Counted from the stretch's first letter, positions 1 to 9,598 are shown. The stretch is DNA of 64,000 nucleotides from Symsagittifera roscoffensis (GCF_963678635.1 NC_087067.1:1796001-1860000); one strand, 5' to 3'. Notes: generated from the letters alone by a model not told the origin. Numbers and translations: made by a program.

Positions 1-1679
1 ACATTAGAATTTTAATCGATGATAATCAAGTTTTTTTGAAGTTTATGGAGACTCACAATAAAAATCCATTATAATCTAATATTTTCTCTTTTTACTGACT
101 GCGGGAGTGAATACTAGTATATAGATCTTTGTGATTTTTTTTGTTGTTTTTTTTTAAAAAAAAAACTTGTTTTTTTTGCAGCTTGTTTTTTTTTTGCAAT
201 ATTGTGTTTTTTTTGTGATTTGGTTTTTGAATAAAACGTCTCTATCGAACAGCAAAACTGAATAAAACTTCTCCATATCGAACAGTTTTTTTATGTTGTT
301 TGGTAGATCGACTATTTTATCTTGATTCTTCGAGTTTTAAACATAGCTGCTGATTTTTTGTCAATATTGAGGGTAACTCCAGTGTTCAAAATTGCAACTC
401 GAACCAATTTTAAATTTTGGAAAATTGAATTTTTAGGAAATTTGTGGCACAATCTCACTGTTAATTGATAAATTTTTGTTTCACATTTTTTACATTAAGT
501 CACTTAGGGAGATGGAGGGTAGGAGAGGTTTTACGGTTGATTGAAGGGCTTTTATTTGATATCAGTCAACTCAGTCCGATGATTTTTTGTGGTGCCTGAT
601 TTTGAATGGAAAAAAACTAAAACACACCCGAAGACAAAGATCTCCCCATTTTTAATGATAGGAAGACATAGTGAAATTTTGGGTTCCAAGGCTGATGAGC
701 CACGGAAAGTCTTCACTTTTGCTACTTGCGCTAAATTTTATTGTTTTTGTTAAATCATAAGCGAGAAAATAGCGTTCGACGTTGCTTCTGGAAAATTTTG
801 GCTGCTAGTTTATAGCTACGGAGTTATTTAGGTTTAAATCTAGCTTACCAATAGATTCACAGGTGCTAGGTAAATAAGACGACATGCCATTCAGACGACA
901 AGACATTAAGACGACAAATAAGAGACAATACATGTAAACTGAACAGTTAGAAGCGGTTTAAATTTCTCAGAAATACTATGTGGAAAATTGCGTCTTCTTA
1001 AATTCCCATTAAAACGGTTGTCGTCTTAATGTCCTGTCGTCTTATTTGCCGGTCACCAATAACAAATATTGAAAATCATTCTCAAGATTTATCCTCGTCA
1101 GAACTGCTTTTTTATCTTGTCATCTGGAAAAAGCCTGCGAAATTATCAAAATAATCCACAATAGTTTGACCCTTACGTTGTATTGTAAAAAAAAACGGCA
1201 TCCAGGCTTTTGAAGCTTATTTTCAATTTAAATTATTGCAGCGTACTTACAGCTTTTCAAAGCCGCATAAAAATGTTTCAAGTTTCCCGCAGTAGTTGAG
1301 TTTAGTTAGACTAGCAAACTATAAACACGGCCATAATGGAATGTCACTCGGGTTGATTCTTCAAGTAATAGAAACGGACTCTGATCTTAAAATTTTAAAC
1401 GTGTCAGTATCAGAGTATCAGTAACACCATGTATTCACAAGGGGAATCTGGGAGCATACCAGCTGTTAAACTCTGCACGATGAACCCTTTTTTGTAGTTT
1501 GTAGCTCTCCTTAAAATTTTTATGTTTTTTTTTGCTTTTTCTGGGCTGAGAATTTTTAATTCGCACTCAGGCAACGCCCACTGGTTTTATTCCCCTTTTA
1601 TTTGATTGGCTATTTGATAGAGCGGTTCTGCAAATGTTTGGTAATTGGCAAAATTTAGGTTTTTTCGGGCTGAGTTTAG
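1..1679 (+). other. Intron (3' part) upstream of first visible exon
   Basis: AT-rich with T and A homopolymers and no convincing coding frame. It holds the inverted-repeat element at 862-1057. The acceptor tract TTTTTTCGGGCTGAGTTTAG ends at 1679. Confidence 0.6.
862..1057. mobile_element. Short MITE-like element with about 45-bp terminal inverted repeats
   Basis: The left arm (862-910) and right arm (1010-1057) are inverted copies containing AAATAAGACGAC and ACATTAAGACGAC. The motif AAGACGAC is also repeated directly within each arm. No ORF is present. A target-site duplication was not clear, so the superfamily is unassigned. Confidence 0.55.
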
Positions 1680-1847
1680 GGATTCATTGACTCGTGGTCC
1701 AATGAGCAGCAAGTGGTGAGTGAGATGAAGAGTTTGAAGGAGAAGATGGCCCAACTGGGACCCCCCTCGGAGTCCTCGGATTACAAACTGTCGGAGGATC
1801 ATGAGGGATTGCTCAGCTCATTCCAGTCGCTGGGCGAGAGCCTCAAG
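1680..1847 (+). CDS. Rod gene exon 1 of window
   Basis: 168 nt, phase 0 at both ends. The acceptor is GAGTTTAG|GGATTC and the donor CTCAAG|GTGGGA. It encodes a helical segment starting GFIDSWSNEQQVV, with a Trp at the position expected in a spectrin repeat helix, then SFQSLGESLK. It joins in frame to the exon at 2343. Confidence 0.75.
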
Positions 1848-2342
1848 GTGGGATTATTTTCAAAAATATACAATTTCGAATCAGTAGAAACAATAGAATG
1901 AAGATGAATTAAACAAAAAAGATCTAGGAAAAAGTAAATGGAAGAATAATGAGACGAAGTTTTGGATTCATGATCTCTGTTTTTGTCTCCGCCTCATTTT
2001 ACAAAAAGGATAATTCATTAGTAAACTAATCATTTTTAAGGAAAATATGAACATGTACGCTTGACCGCACTGAATCAATCATTCATGAATGGGGGGGGGG
2101 GAATTTTTCACAAGGTGCCATAAAGGGAAAAATAGGGGTTAATTACAAAAAATCCGACTTCTTGGTGAAGAACCTTGAATGAACTCGAAACCTAAACAGC
2201 ACATTGAGTTATAACGGAATTGAATTTGTATTTTAAAAAATATTAGCCTCAGAGTTAAGTTTTTACGGGTCAAATATGGTTGAGACTTTAAAGTACAATC
2301 CATGAAGATTAAAAGTTATTAGAAATATATTCTTCTTTCAAG
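1848..2342 (+). other. Intron 1-2
   Basis: AT-rich intron with a run of G at about 2091-2101. It ends TATTCTTCTTTCAAG. Nothing else recognisable. Confidence 0.7.
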
Positions 2343-2855
2343 GTCAAAGCCGACATACTGAAACAAAGCCTAGAGGTGGTCGATAAACAAGCTGAGATGG
2401 AAAAAAATGTCCCAAACGAAGTTGTGGAAATAGAAACACTGCTTGAAATCACACCCGAAAAACTGAACGACCCGCTTGCGTTCCTTGACAACTTGGACGG
2501 CGCCAAAAAAGAAATAGCCAAATCCGAATCTATAATTGCAGAGATGAAGCAAAAACTGAGTGTTTTCCGCGACGACATGAGTCAAACTGTCGACACACAC
2601 AGACTTGCCGGGAAAATATCCGAGCGAGAGAACCGAATCAAACAGTCACGTGACCAAATTAATAAAGCGAAGACAGTAATGACACGATGCAAAGCGGAAA
2701 AGGAGGCGATTGCAGAGGAGATAAACAAAGTTTCTGATTGGTTGGAGCATAAGAAGGAAATTGACCAATCAGAGAGCGAGGAAGCGGTGGATGAGGTGGA
2801 TGCAATTTCGGCGAAAGATGTTGACAGTGTGGAACAGTCTCTCGACCTGCTTTCG
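2343..2855 (+). CDS. Rod gene exon 2 of window
   Basis: 513 nt (171 codons), phase 0/0, acceptor TTCTTTCAAG|GTCAAA and donor CTTTCG|GTAAAC. The translation is a long charged helix rich in Glu and Lys, with a Trp in VSDWLEHKKEI typical of a spectrin repeat helix A. The frame stays open past the donor, but the downstream residues change to a low-complexity Pro/Ser/His tract, which supports ending at 2855. Confidence 0.85.
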
Positions 2856-3170
2856 GTAAACCCCCAGTCCCCCCACCCCACCCTCGTTCCATTGGAAATA
2901 CCAAATAGTTTAAAATTGTGTTGCCCAGAACGTTTGGTTGCTGGGTTATTAGCTGATAACGTTTTGACCATAGTAACATTTGCAAAAAAATGAAAACAAA
3001 GAACAAAATTTATAGAAAAAAATTGCTACATCGTTGAAATGAGTTTTCTAGCTAGAAAAACAATGAAAAATATTACAAAACTTGCATCAGTTAGTTAATC
3101 TTTGTTTTAAAATTTGGATGAAACTGGATCAGCTGCAAAAAAAACCAAAATCAAATAGTCTTTTTTTGAC

Positions 3171-3174
3171 ATTA
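3171..3174. repeat. Target-site duplication, left copy (ATTA)
   Basis: ATTA immediately precedes the left LTR, and the same four bases follow the right LTR at 22095-22098. Ty3/gypsy integrases make 4-6 bp duplications. Confidence 0.8.
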
Positions 3175-3584
3175 TGAGTTATGTTCTATGGGTATAACTC
3201 ATAGAGTAATTTCGGATAGGGTACACCGTCTGCTCGTCACGCTATCTTATTTTCGGCCGGATAGATTCGTGCAACTTCTTAGTCTAATACCGATCCTAAT
3301 CTTACTCTTATACTATCTAGTCTCAGGTTGTTTAACTAGTCTCTGCTAGGCTCAATAGATCTAGGGTATACTGGTTTATTGCGGCTGCTGAAGTACTCGG
3401 GAGAGTTCAACTAATTTCTAAGTTAAATTCAAATCTCTCTGGTGCTGAAATTACAAGTAATTTCAGCACTTACAAATAAGTGGATTGTTAGTTAGATGGA
3501 TCATGATTGGTTAATATTAAATACTTTACATTGGTAAAATATCTAATTTATCCAATCATAAAATGTAGTTTAGATCAGGTTCCA
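3175..3584 (-). repeat. 3' LTR of the giant element (in element orientation)
   Basis: 410 bp, the partner of 21685-22094. One isolated substitution (TAGTCTC versus TAGCCTC) and a variable 5-nt block (GTTCT versus AATCG, 3 differences) separate the copies. AATAAA lies at 3375-3380 on the - strand, and the perfect 13-bp inverted repeat at 3442-3469. Confidence 0.95.
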
Positions 3585-3593
3585 CCCATCCGG
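3585..3593 (-). promoter_or_regulatory. Probable polypurine tract before 3' LTR
   Basis: On the - strand CCGGATGGG abuts the 3' LTR TGGAACC. It is short and not wholly purine, so this call rests mainly on position. Confidence 0.4.
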
Positions 3594-3636
3594 GTTTTAC
3601 AGAGTTTTTTAGAATAGTTTTTCTGCAATTCGAAAG

Positions 3637-4113
3637 ATGGATGATGGACGTTGGTATTTGGCGAACATCTTATTTCTTCTGGGTTTTCTTATTAGAGAAG
3701 TCCCAGATTCAATCATTGTGTCTTCTCAAGACAACGACTGGGTTTTCGCAACAAACTCAAATCTGATTTCAGAATGGTTGGCTATGTCAGGTTTTTCTGT
3801 TTCATTGGTGAGAACTTCTTTGTGTTTGACCTTGTCTGGGAATGGCGTGGAGATTGTGCGTGGAGGGGATGCCTGGTTACTCGGATCTGTACGTATACTT
3901 GAACATCGAGGTGGTCATTGGTCTAGTTCAATGAAGTCCTTTTCTGCGAAGTCAAGTCGTACTCTAAATCCTTTGAGTTGTGATTGTGGGCGGCATATTG
4001 ATTGTAGTTGGCCATTCTTTCTCGAGTGTAGTAGGGTCGTTTTGTCTTTGGATGTTCGTCCTTGGTGTTGTATTCTGATCTATGTATTGCATAATGTAAT
4101 TTACATTTTATAA
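3637..4113 (+). CDS. Antisense ORF (158 aa) starting 53 bp inside the 3' LTR
   Basis: ATG-initiated + strand frame, opposite to all other element genes. The composition is balanced rather than the Leu/Phe/Val/Cys mix seen in other + strand shadows. It starts MDDGRWYLANILFLLGFLIRE, has polar segments such as VSSQDNDWVFATNSN and a Cys-rich end (LSCDCGRHIDCSW). The - strand here has no comparable frame. An LTR acting in both directions could transcribe it, as happens for antisense genes of some retroviruses. No homologue recognised. Chance cannot be excluded. Confidence 0.35.
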   Translation: MDDGRWYLANILFLLGFLIREVPDSIIVSSQDNDWVFATNSNLISEWLAMSGFSVSLVRTSLCLTLSGNGVEIVRGGDAWLLGSVRILEHRGGHWSSSMKSFSAKSSRTLNPLSCDCGRHIDCSWPFFLECSRVVLSLDVRPWCCILIYVLHNVIYIL

Positions 4114-5164
4114 AACTTTTATTAGTTTAATATTTTTTAATTATGATTTTAGTTAGTTGTTTTCACAAAAGCTTTTTGTTTTAGTTCAGTTATTTTGAAG
4201 AGTTACTCACCCTTGAGTAGCTCTTATTAAAAATAGGAGTGTGGTCACAAAGCGTGGATGTAGCACGGTGGGTTAGGCCGGCTATAGAGCATGCTCAGGA
4301 CGTCCTTCCTGGTGGGTTAGGCCAGGAGTGGGAGTATGATTGCATGCGGTTTTTGTGAGAGGTCCTGTTATGTGACAACGTTTTATGTTGGGTTTGTTGT
4401 GGTTTTTCTTATGTTTTGTTGGTTGTGTCCTTTTTTCAAAAATCAAATTGTTTGTGGTATGGGTTTGTCTTTCGACTTTTTTGTGTTTTATTATTTCTTT
4501 CTTAGACTTTATAATAGTCTTCAAAAGAATAAATTATCCAGTTTTAAACTGGGTTAATCCGGTTTGGGTACCGTTGGTTTCCTTTTCTTAGTCATGCTGT
4601 TATGCTATGTGTTGTGGTGTTTAGTAAGCTGCATTGGTTAGTTTTGTTTAGTATATAATTCCTTTCCAACCGGGTTAAAGTAAAGTTTGAAACATGTTAT
4701 CATGTGTTAGAGTTATCGAGTGTGAAAGCTTGGAACTGAAATTCATTGCTTTAAACAATTCTTCGTGGGCGAGCTGTGCGAGTTTGGATAGAATTTTTAT
4801 GCGAGTGAATGAAAATATCAAAAGGTTAGTACTGCTTTTGCTTCTTATGAATTTACTACATAGAATTTTAATTTTACTGCTAGTTGTTGGGGGAAATTAA
4901 GTTACAAATTTTCATCATTATTAGATTTACTGCTGGTGGGGGAAAAATGTATAAATTAATTTACTGCATTGGTATTATATTTATTTAATTGTTGGTGCAA
5001 AAATTTAATAGGGTCTTAAACAGTTTTGAAGAAGTTTGCTATTTTTTATTTTTCTTTTGTGAATTTTTCAGATGATCTAGGATGAAGGCTAAAATTCTAA
5101 AGAAAACATGGATAAAGAATGGTGAGTTTCTAATGTTTGAATTAATTAGTAATATGTATAATTC
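4114..5164. other. Element 3' region with small + strand frames and repeats
   Basis: Contains a GGTGGGTTAGGCC direct repeat near 4268 and 4311. A + strand frame at 4694-4824 (MLSCVRVIECESLELK) runs into AAAAG|GTTAGT. A short + strand segment at 5082-5119 is bounded by a pyrimidine-rich AG and GTGAGT. These could be exons of an antisense transcript; unproven. Confidence 0.3.
4282..4524 (-). CDS. Possible small basic ORF (80 aa) near 3' LTR
   Basis: ATG-initiated Lys/His/Thr/Asn-rich frame (start MKTIIKSKKEIIKHKK, end EGRPEHAL) on the element coding strand. Basic proteins at this end of complex retroviruses are often regulatory. However, the A/C-rich strand naturally produces Lys/Thr/His/Asn codons, so this is weak. 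Confidence 0.2.
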   Translation of the reverse strand: MKTIIKSKKEIIKHKKVERQTHTTNNLIFEKRTQPTKHKKNHNKPNIKRCHITGPLTKTACNHTPTPGLTHQEGRPEHAL

Positions 5165-5175
5165 ATACTTACCTG
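5165..5175 (-). promoter_or_regulatory. Consensus 5' splice donor right after the 602-aa ORF stop
   Basis: On the - strand the stop TAA is followed by CAG|GTAAGTAT, a near-perfect donor with the cut between 5173 and 5172. It would create an intron in the 3' untranslated part, or connect to exons near the 3' LTR. Confidence 0.5.
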
Positions 5176-6984
5176 TTAGTCGTCGGGGAAGAAACCGTGG
5201 GGGAAAATGTCGTGGATGAGATCTGAAGTTGTTAGTAGTTTGGCTAATATGCGGATGATATTTTTAGTTTGAAGCAGTGGCCAAAGCAATTGAAGTGCCT
5301 TAATGGTGGTTAGTTCTTCAGTGCCAACTGCAAATTCATAAGGTGTGTTTTGGATTAGATTATATAATTTGTGGTTGAATTTAGTGTTATGGATGAATTC
5401 TAAAATGGGGATTTCTATAGGTTGGACAAACTCGTGTGGGATGAGGAAGGGTCGGGATTCTTCTGCGTTGAAGGTCTTGGTGATGGGACAAAAGATATAC
5501 ATTTGGGTTATGGGATCATAATTTCGAAGAATACCATGAAGGTTAGTATCTTTAATGCAATATGTGAAGTTAAGAAAGAATGGTGAGGTGTATTTGGAAT
5601 TGATGAATTGAAAACGATGGTGTGGTTGTCTGGAGGGAGTGTGTAGGTCAAAGTGATTTTGGATGAAACGATAATAAGTATATGTGTGTGTTTGTTTAGT
5701 GCGCAACATAATATCGTGTGAGCAGTGCAAATCTCTTTCATGTGGTGCAAGGAAACGAAAGGTTAGTGAAAATATTTGGAAGCGTTCTTTAAAACTTTCG
5801 TAGGCTTGCGTGTCTGTTAGTGCTTCTGAGATAATGTGGTCAAACTTGCGATCGAAGATATTTAGTGTAAATACATATGGTGTTTTAATGAAAAATTTCT
5901 CGGTGATTTGTGGGTTAGCGAAGCGATCGTCGTCTAAGAATTGATCTTGGTTAGTTCTGATGATGTTATGATCGTAATATTCTAGTGTATATTCATTAGC
6001 TCGGGGTGCAGTGTGTGTTTTTAGTGATTTTTTGTATCCAATGTAAGTAAATTGTCTAGGTGTTAGTGGTGTAGTGAGTCGATATAGCATGTCCTTATTT
6101 CGTTCTATATCGATATGAGTGTTAGATAAAGGTAAGCAAAGGGGATTTGTAAAATGATAATATGAGGTCCAAGGAAGGGTAGGCATTAAAACGTATTCGT
6201 CTACAAAGTTACGTGTCTCGTTAGTGTCATGAGGGGTGTTTAAGGTGTATTGTGGAAATGAGGGTAAGGTGATAGCTAAAAACTCTTTTGTGTTAGTGTG
6301 TTGTGGATGGTTGATATATTCACGGGCTGTTCCTGGTTTCGCTGGGAAAGGATGGTTGGGGAACTTCCTTTTAAAAGTGCGGTAAGCTCTATTAGTGCTG
6401 AGTGAAGATATAGTAGTTGTGGATGATGGTGCTAATGAATCAGTATAAATTGAAGAGGGTGTAGGGGTAGGAGGGTTGGATGAATCTATTGTGGATGAGA
6501 TTTGGTTTATGGTTGGGGTGTCAAGGTGATAGGATTGTTGTTGTAGGGTAATGAAATTATCTAGTTCTGGGGAGATTCGGGGGGTGTCTGAAGAATGAGA
6601 TGATTGGTTTGAGTGAAGTGAGGAGTAGGTTGGAGTGACTTGGGAAGCATAAGAGGGTGTAGAATTGGTTGGGTCAGGGTTATTTGGTAGTATGGGTTGA
6701 AAAGGGGGTTGGGAAAAATTTAAGGGATTGGTGTGAAAATTATTTGATGGAGATGGTTCAGAGTCGGCAAATTCATCGGGGGTTTCAATATTTGCGTTAT
6801 TGAGTTGTGAGATGGAGTATAAAACTGAGATGTGTGAATTAGTATCGGAATTCATGCCGGATGTTACATTACTGGATGGGAAATCGGGTGGCGGAAAAGC
6901 AAAAAGTGGTATTATTGGGATTGGAGTGGTGAGGTTGGTTGGGTGGGAATTTGATCGGTGTAGGGATCCAAGTTGTCGGCTCAT
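5176..6984 (-). CDS. 602-aa ORF of unknown function at the 3' end of the element
   Basis: Long ATG-initiated frame with no internal stop. About residues 1-230 are Ser/Thr/Pro/Asn-rich and probably disordered. About 235-602 look globular, with many aromatics and His (for example FLAITLPSFPQYTL and PWTSYYHF) and a closing HDIFPHGFFPDD. No signal peptide, membrane segment, protease or polymerase motif is visible. The start overlaps the previous stop (ATGA), an arrangement used for termination-reinitiation. A consensus splice donor (CAG|GTAAGT) follows the stop immediately. Not recognised as any gag, pol or env family; possibly an accessory or nucleoprotein-like gene. Confidence 0.7.
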   Translation of the reverse strand: MSRQLGSLHRSNSHPTNLTTPIPIIPLFAFPPPDFPSSNVTSGMNSDTNSHISVLYSISQLNNANIETPDEFADSEPSPSNNFHTNPLNFSQPPFQPILPNNPDPTNSTPSYASQVTPTYSSLHSNQSSHSSDTPRISPELDNFITLQQQSYHLDTPTINQISSTIDSSNPPTPTPSSIYTDSLAPSSTTTISSLSTNRAYRTFKRKFPNHPFPAKPGTAREYINHPQHTNTKEFLAITLPSFPQYTLNTPHDTNETRNFVDEYVLMPTLPWTSYYHFTNPLCLPLSNTHIDIERNKDMLYRLTTPLTPRQFTYIGYKKSLKTHTAPRANEYTLEYYDHNIIRTNQDQFLDDDRFANPQITEKFFIKTPYVFTLNIFDRKFDHIISEALTDTQAYESFKERFQIFSLTFRFLAPHERDLHCSHDIMLRTKQTHTYTYYRFIQNHFDLHTPSRQPHHRFQFINSKYTSPFFLNFTYCIKDTNLHGILRNYDPITQMYIFCPITKTFNAEESRPFLIPHEFVQPIEIPILEFIHNTKFNHKLYNLIQNTPYEFAVGTEELTTIKALQLLWPLLQTKNIIRILAKLLTTSDLIHDIFPHGFFPDD

Positions 6985-7457
6985 CGTGGGCTAAAAAAAT
7001 TATTATTTTGAGACTGAAAAGCGGTGGTATGGGGTTGTTCTATAATTTGTTCATAAGTATTTTCATCTTGTGAGTGGTGTGGCATTATATGTTGGATGGG
7101 ACTTTGTGATATGGTTGGTCTAAAATTATTATGTGTTATGGCTAAATTTCGAAAATTACGTGGGACTAGGGATAATGGATGGTTATGTGGTAGGGGTGGT
7201 AACTGTGGTGCTGTTGGTGTTGTGTCTGCATTGTTATGTTCTTCGTCGTATGTGTTCTGTCTTGTTGCTATTTTTGTGTTATATTCTTTTATTTGTGCGT
7301 CTAAAAGAATTTTGTTTATAGATGTAGAAAATATTCCAAAAAATCCTGCAAATAGTATGCGTGCTACACTTGCTTGTCTATTGACTTGTGTGTGTATAGC
7401 ACATGTGTTATAGATTCCTTTTAAGAGTGAAAAAAGAAATCCAATAAAGTTAAACAT
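6981..7457 (-). CDS. 158-aa ORF with hydrophobic segments: probable envelope C-terminus in shifted frame
   Basis: ATG at 7457; the frame is also open upstream to the (TA)n run where the envelope ORF ends. Two hydrophobic stretches (FNFIGFLFSLLKG and ARILFAGFFGIFS) suit a fusion or membrane-anchor region. The rest is a hydrophilic Pro/His/Asn-rich tail suitable for a cytoplasmic domain. Its TGA stop overlaps the ATG of the 602-aa ORF in the tetranucleotide ATGA. I interpret it as the separated end of the glycoprotein. An independent small membrane protein is the alternative. Confidence 0.5.
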   Translation of the reverse strand: MFNFIGFLFSLLKGIYNTCAIHTQVNRQASVARILFAGFFGIFSTSINKILLDAQIKEYNTKIATRQNTYDEEHNNADTTPTAPQLPPLPHNHPLSLVPRNFRNLAITHNNFRPTISQSPIQHIMPHHSQDENTYEQIIEQPHTTAFQSQNNNFFSPR

Positions 7458-7588
7458 TGCGTATAAAATAGTTAGTTTTTCTAAGATGTAGTAGGGCCAT
7501 CCTAGAAAATCAAGAATTTCATTCTTGAGTGTAACAAAGCTAAAAATATTGATAGGTGATATATCTTGGGGACGGTATTTTTCACCGT

Positions 7589-9598
7589 TTAGATATATAT
7601 ATAATCTTTAATGTCTTTAAAATATCCGCTATAGTCTTGCGTATAGATGTCTGCAAATCCTGCGGTTTCGGCAAGTTTGCGTAAGTTTTGGTCAATTGAT
7701 TGTCTTTGTATTGTGTCCATTTGTGTTAATAATTCCTGGAATTGTTGTGTTCTAATGTGATGTTGAATATCTGATTTTGAGTATATTCCTATTGATTGTA
7801 AGTCTATATTTGGGTTTCGAGCGATAGCGCGAATGCTTTCTGGTGAAAATTTTTTGAGTGATTGCATTAATGTGGGATATGGGGTGAGAAGGTAATATTT
7901 ATCTTCATCAGGGTTTAGTTGTACTACGTTGTGGCTATTTTCTGATCCACATGGAACTGCGGTATCCCAGAAATAGGTTCTTCGTGAAAGTGTGTCAACG
8001 AAATGTACTTTATTCTTATAAAAGATAGGGATTCTTTTATAACATCGTTTATCTTCAAAAACGTATAGTGGTGATACTTTTTTAGTACAAGTATAAAACC
8101 ATAAGATGTTTCCTTCATAGTCTAAAAAATTTGATCTATTTCCTGATAGTAAATATCCTGCGTAGGGTATTTTTAATACTGCTAGTGCAAGTGATTGTAA
8201 TATTTGTGTTCTTTCTAATTCGCATAGTTGGTGTAATGTTTCTAATTCGGAGAGTGACATTTCTTGAAAAATTCGGCTAATCGTGTAGTCTAGTTTCATA
8301 TCTAAGTGAATATCATAGTGGATATTACCAAAATATGTACTATTCATTAGTGATAGTTCTTGTAAACGTGTGCTTTGATCGTTTTGGGGTTTTAAATGTC
8401 CACCAGGTTGACCTGTATTCTTTTGAAAATTAACTGGTATATATGATGTTCCTTCGTTTAGGGGATGACTTGTGGCGTATGGGTCGACTTTTATTTTTCC
8501 AGTGGTCATGTCGAATCCATTTTCGTATTCAACTAATATTTCAGAGTATTGTGTTTTGTGAAGTGGGTTTCTGTATTTACATGCAAGTTCTGTTTCTTGA
8601 TATATTTGAAAACGTGTTAATTTATTTTCTATATTATGAATGTTTCGAAAATTAGAACTTATTTTTCGTAATGGATTTACTTGTTCATATGGTATTGATT
8701 GTATAAAATATTTTTCGTGAAATTTTATCATACGAGCGTGTATTTTTGCTACTTGAAATGTTGTACATGTGTCTTCGGGGAACCAAACAATTGTTGCTTG
8801 TGTTCTGGTTGTAGGGTCGCAATAACCTTGGTCGTTTTTACAAGGTAATCTAATTCCTTGATAAATCATTGTGTTGTCTGATAAATCTCGTGTGAGTTGT
8901 ATTTTTTCGAGTTGTATTTTCCAATCGAAAAACATTATTTCTTGGTATCCTTTATTTTTTGTGTCTGCTTTGCAGTTTGATGGGTCATTTATACCAATGT
9001 GTGGTATCCAGTGTTTATCGTGCATGTCATAGGTTAATCGTCCGTGTGCGCCGTTGTATGGGTATTTTTCATCTAATTTTATATGTCCTTGATATCTTTC
9101 AAGTTCTGCTTGATGTACAGAATCTGAAAAAACTTGGAAATATACTAAATTTCTATCTGTGTTTTTATTTTTTGTGATTTTTAGTCGGAGTAACTCGTTT
9201 TTACAATCTTCGGGATTGAGATGTAAAAGTCGTTCTATATTACTCTGGTAGAATGATTCATGGTCAAGTCGGTTTTTATTTCCGTTTGAGACTTGTGAAC
9301 AATGTACTTTCTTTTCAGAAAATGTTGCTGTGAATTTATATCCTATAACTGTAGTTGCTCGGGCTTTTGAATAAAGTGTTGCTATGACATTTGTAGTTTC
9401 TATGGCTTGGGGTTCTGTTTCGCACTGTGATACTTGATTTATTGCATACTTGTGTAGTGTTTTTTGTTCGTTTTCTTCACAATCGTAATGTGTTACTAAT
9501 AAATCTTGGGGTCCTGTGCGGGGAGAAGGGTTTATGTTTTGATTTGAGATTACTAGAAAAAGGAGTTGGAGAAAAATTAATAATTTTAGAATATACAT
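7589..9598 (-). CDS. Envelope-like glycoprotein ORF (669 aa), anchor separated by a frame break
   Basis: The first about 19 residues (MYILKLLIFLQLLFLVISN) form a clear signal peptide. The ectodomain has many Cys and Asn residues. The early YDC followed by spaced Cys (QVSQCE, then VHCSQ) is a pattern I associate with chuvirus-type glycoproteins captured by invertebrate LTR elements. That assignment is inference; a baculovirus-F-type or an unrelated surface protein are alternatives. The ORF stops at TAA just after a (TA)n run, and hydrophobic segments appear only in the overlapping -1 frame downstream, so as it stands the product lacks a membrane anchor. Position after pol fits env of retrovirus-like Ty3/gypsy elements. 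Expression probably needs splicing. Confidence 0.7.
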   Translation of the reverse strand: MYILKLLIFLQLLFLVISNQNINPSPRTGPQDLLVTHYDCEENEQKTLHKYAINQVSQCETEPQAIETTNVIATLYSKARATTVIGYKFTATFSEKKVHCSQVSNGNKNRLDHESFYQSNIERLLHLNPEDCKNELLRLKITKNKNTDRNLVYFQVFSDSVHQAELERYQGHIKLDEKYPYNGAHGRLTYDMHDKHWIPHIGINDPSNCKADTKNKGYQEIMFFDWKIQLEKIQLTRDLSDNTMIYQGIRLPCKNDQGYCDPTTRTQATIVWFPEDTCTTFQVAKIHARMIKFHEKYFIQSIPYEQVNPLRKISSNFRNIHNIENKLTRFQIYQETELACKYRNPLHKTQYSEILVEYENGFDMTTGKIKVDPYATSHPLNEGTSYIPVNFQKNTGQPGGHLKPQNDQSTRLQELSLMNSTYFGNIHYDIHLDMKLDYTISRIFQEMSLSELETLHQLCELERTQILQSLALAVLKIPYAGYLLSGNRSNFLDYEGNILWFYTCTKKVSPLYVFEDKRCYKRIPIFYKNKVHFVDTLSRRTYFWDTAVPCGSENSHNVVQLNPDEDKYYLLTPYPTLMQSLKKFSPESIRAIARNPNIDLQSIGIYSKSDIQHHIRTQQFQELLTQMDTIQRQSIDQNLRKLAETAGFADIYTQDYSGYFKDIKDYIYI

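Noticed and set aside
2582-3006. - strand frames opposite exon 2
   Set aside because: Complement of a well-supported exon with correct splice sites.
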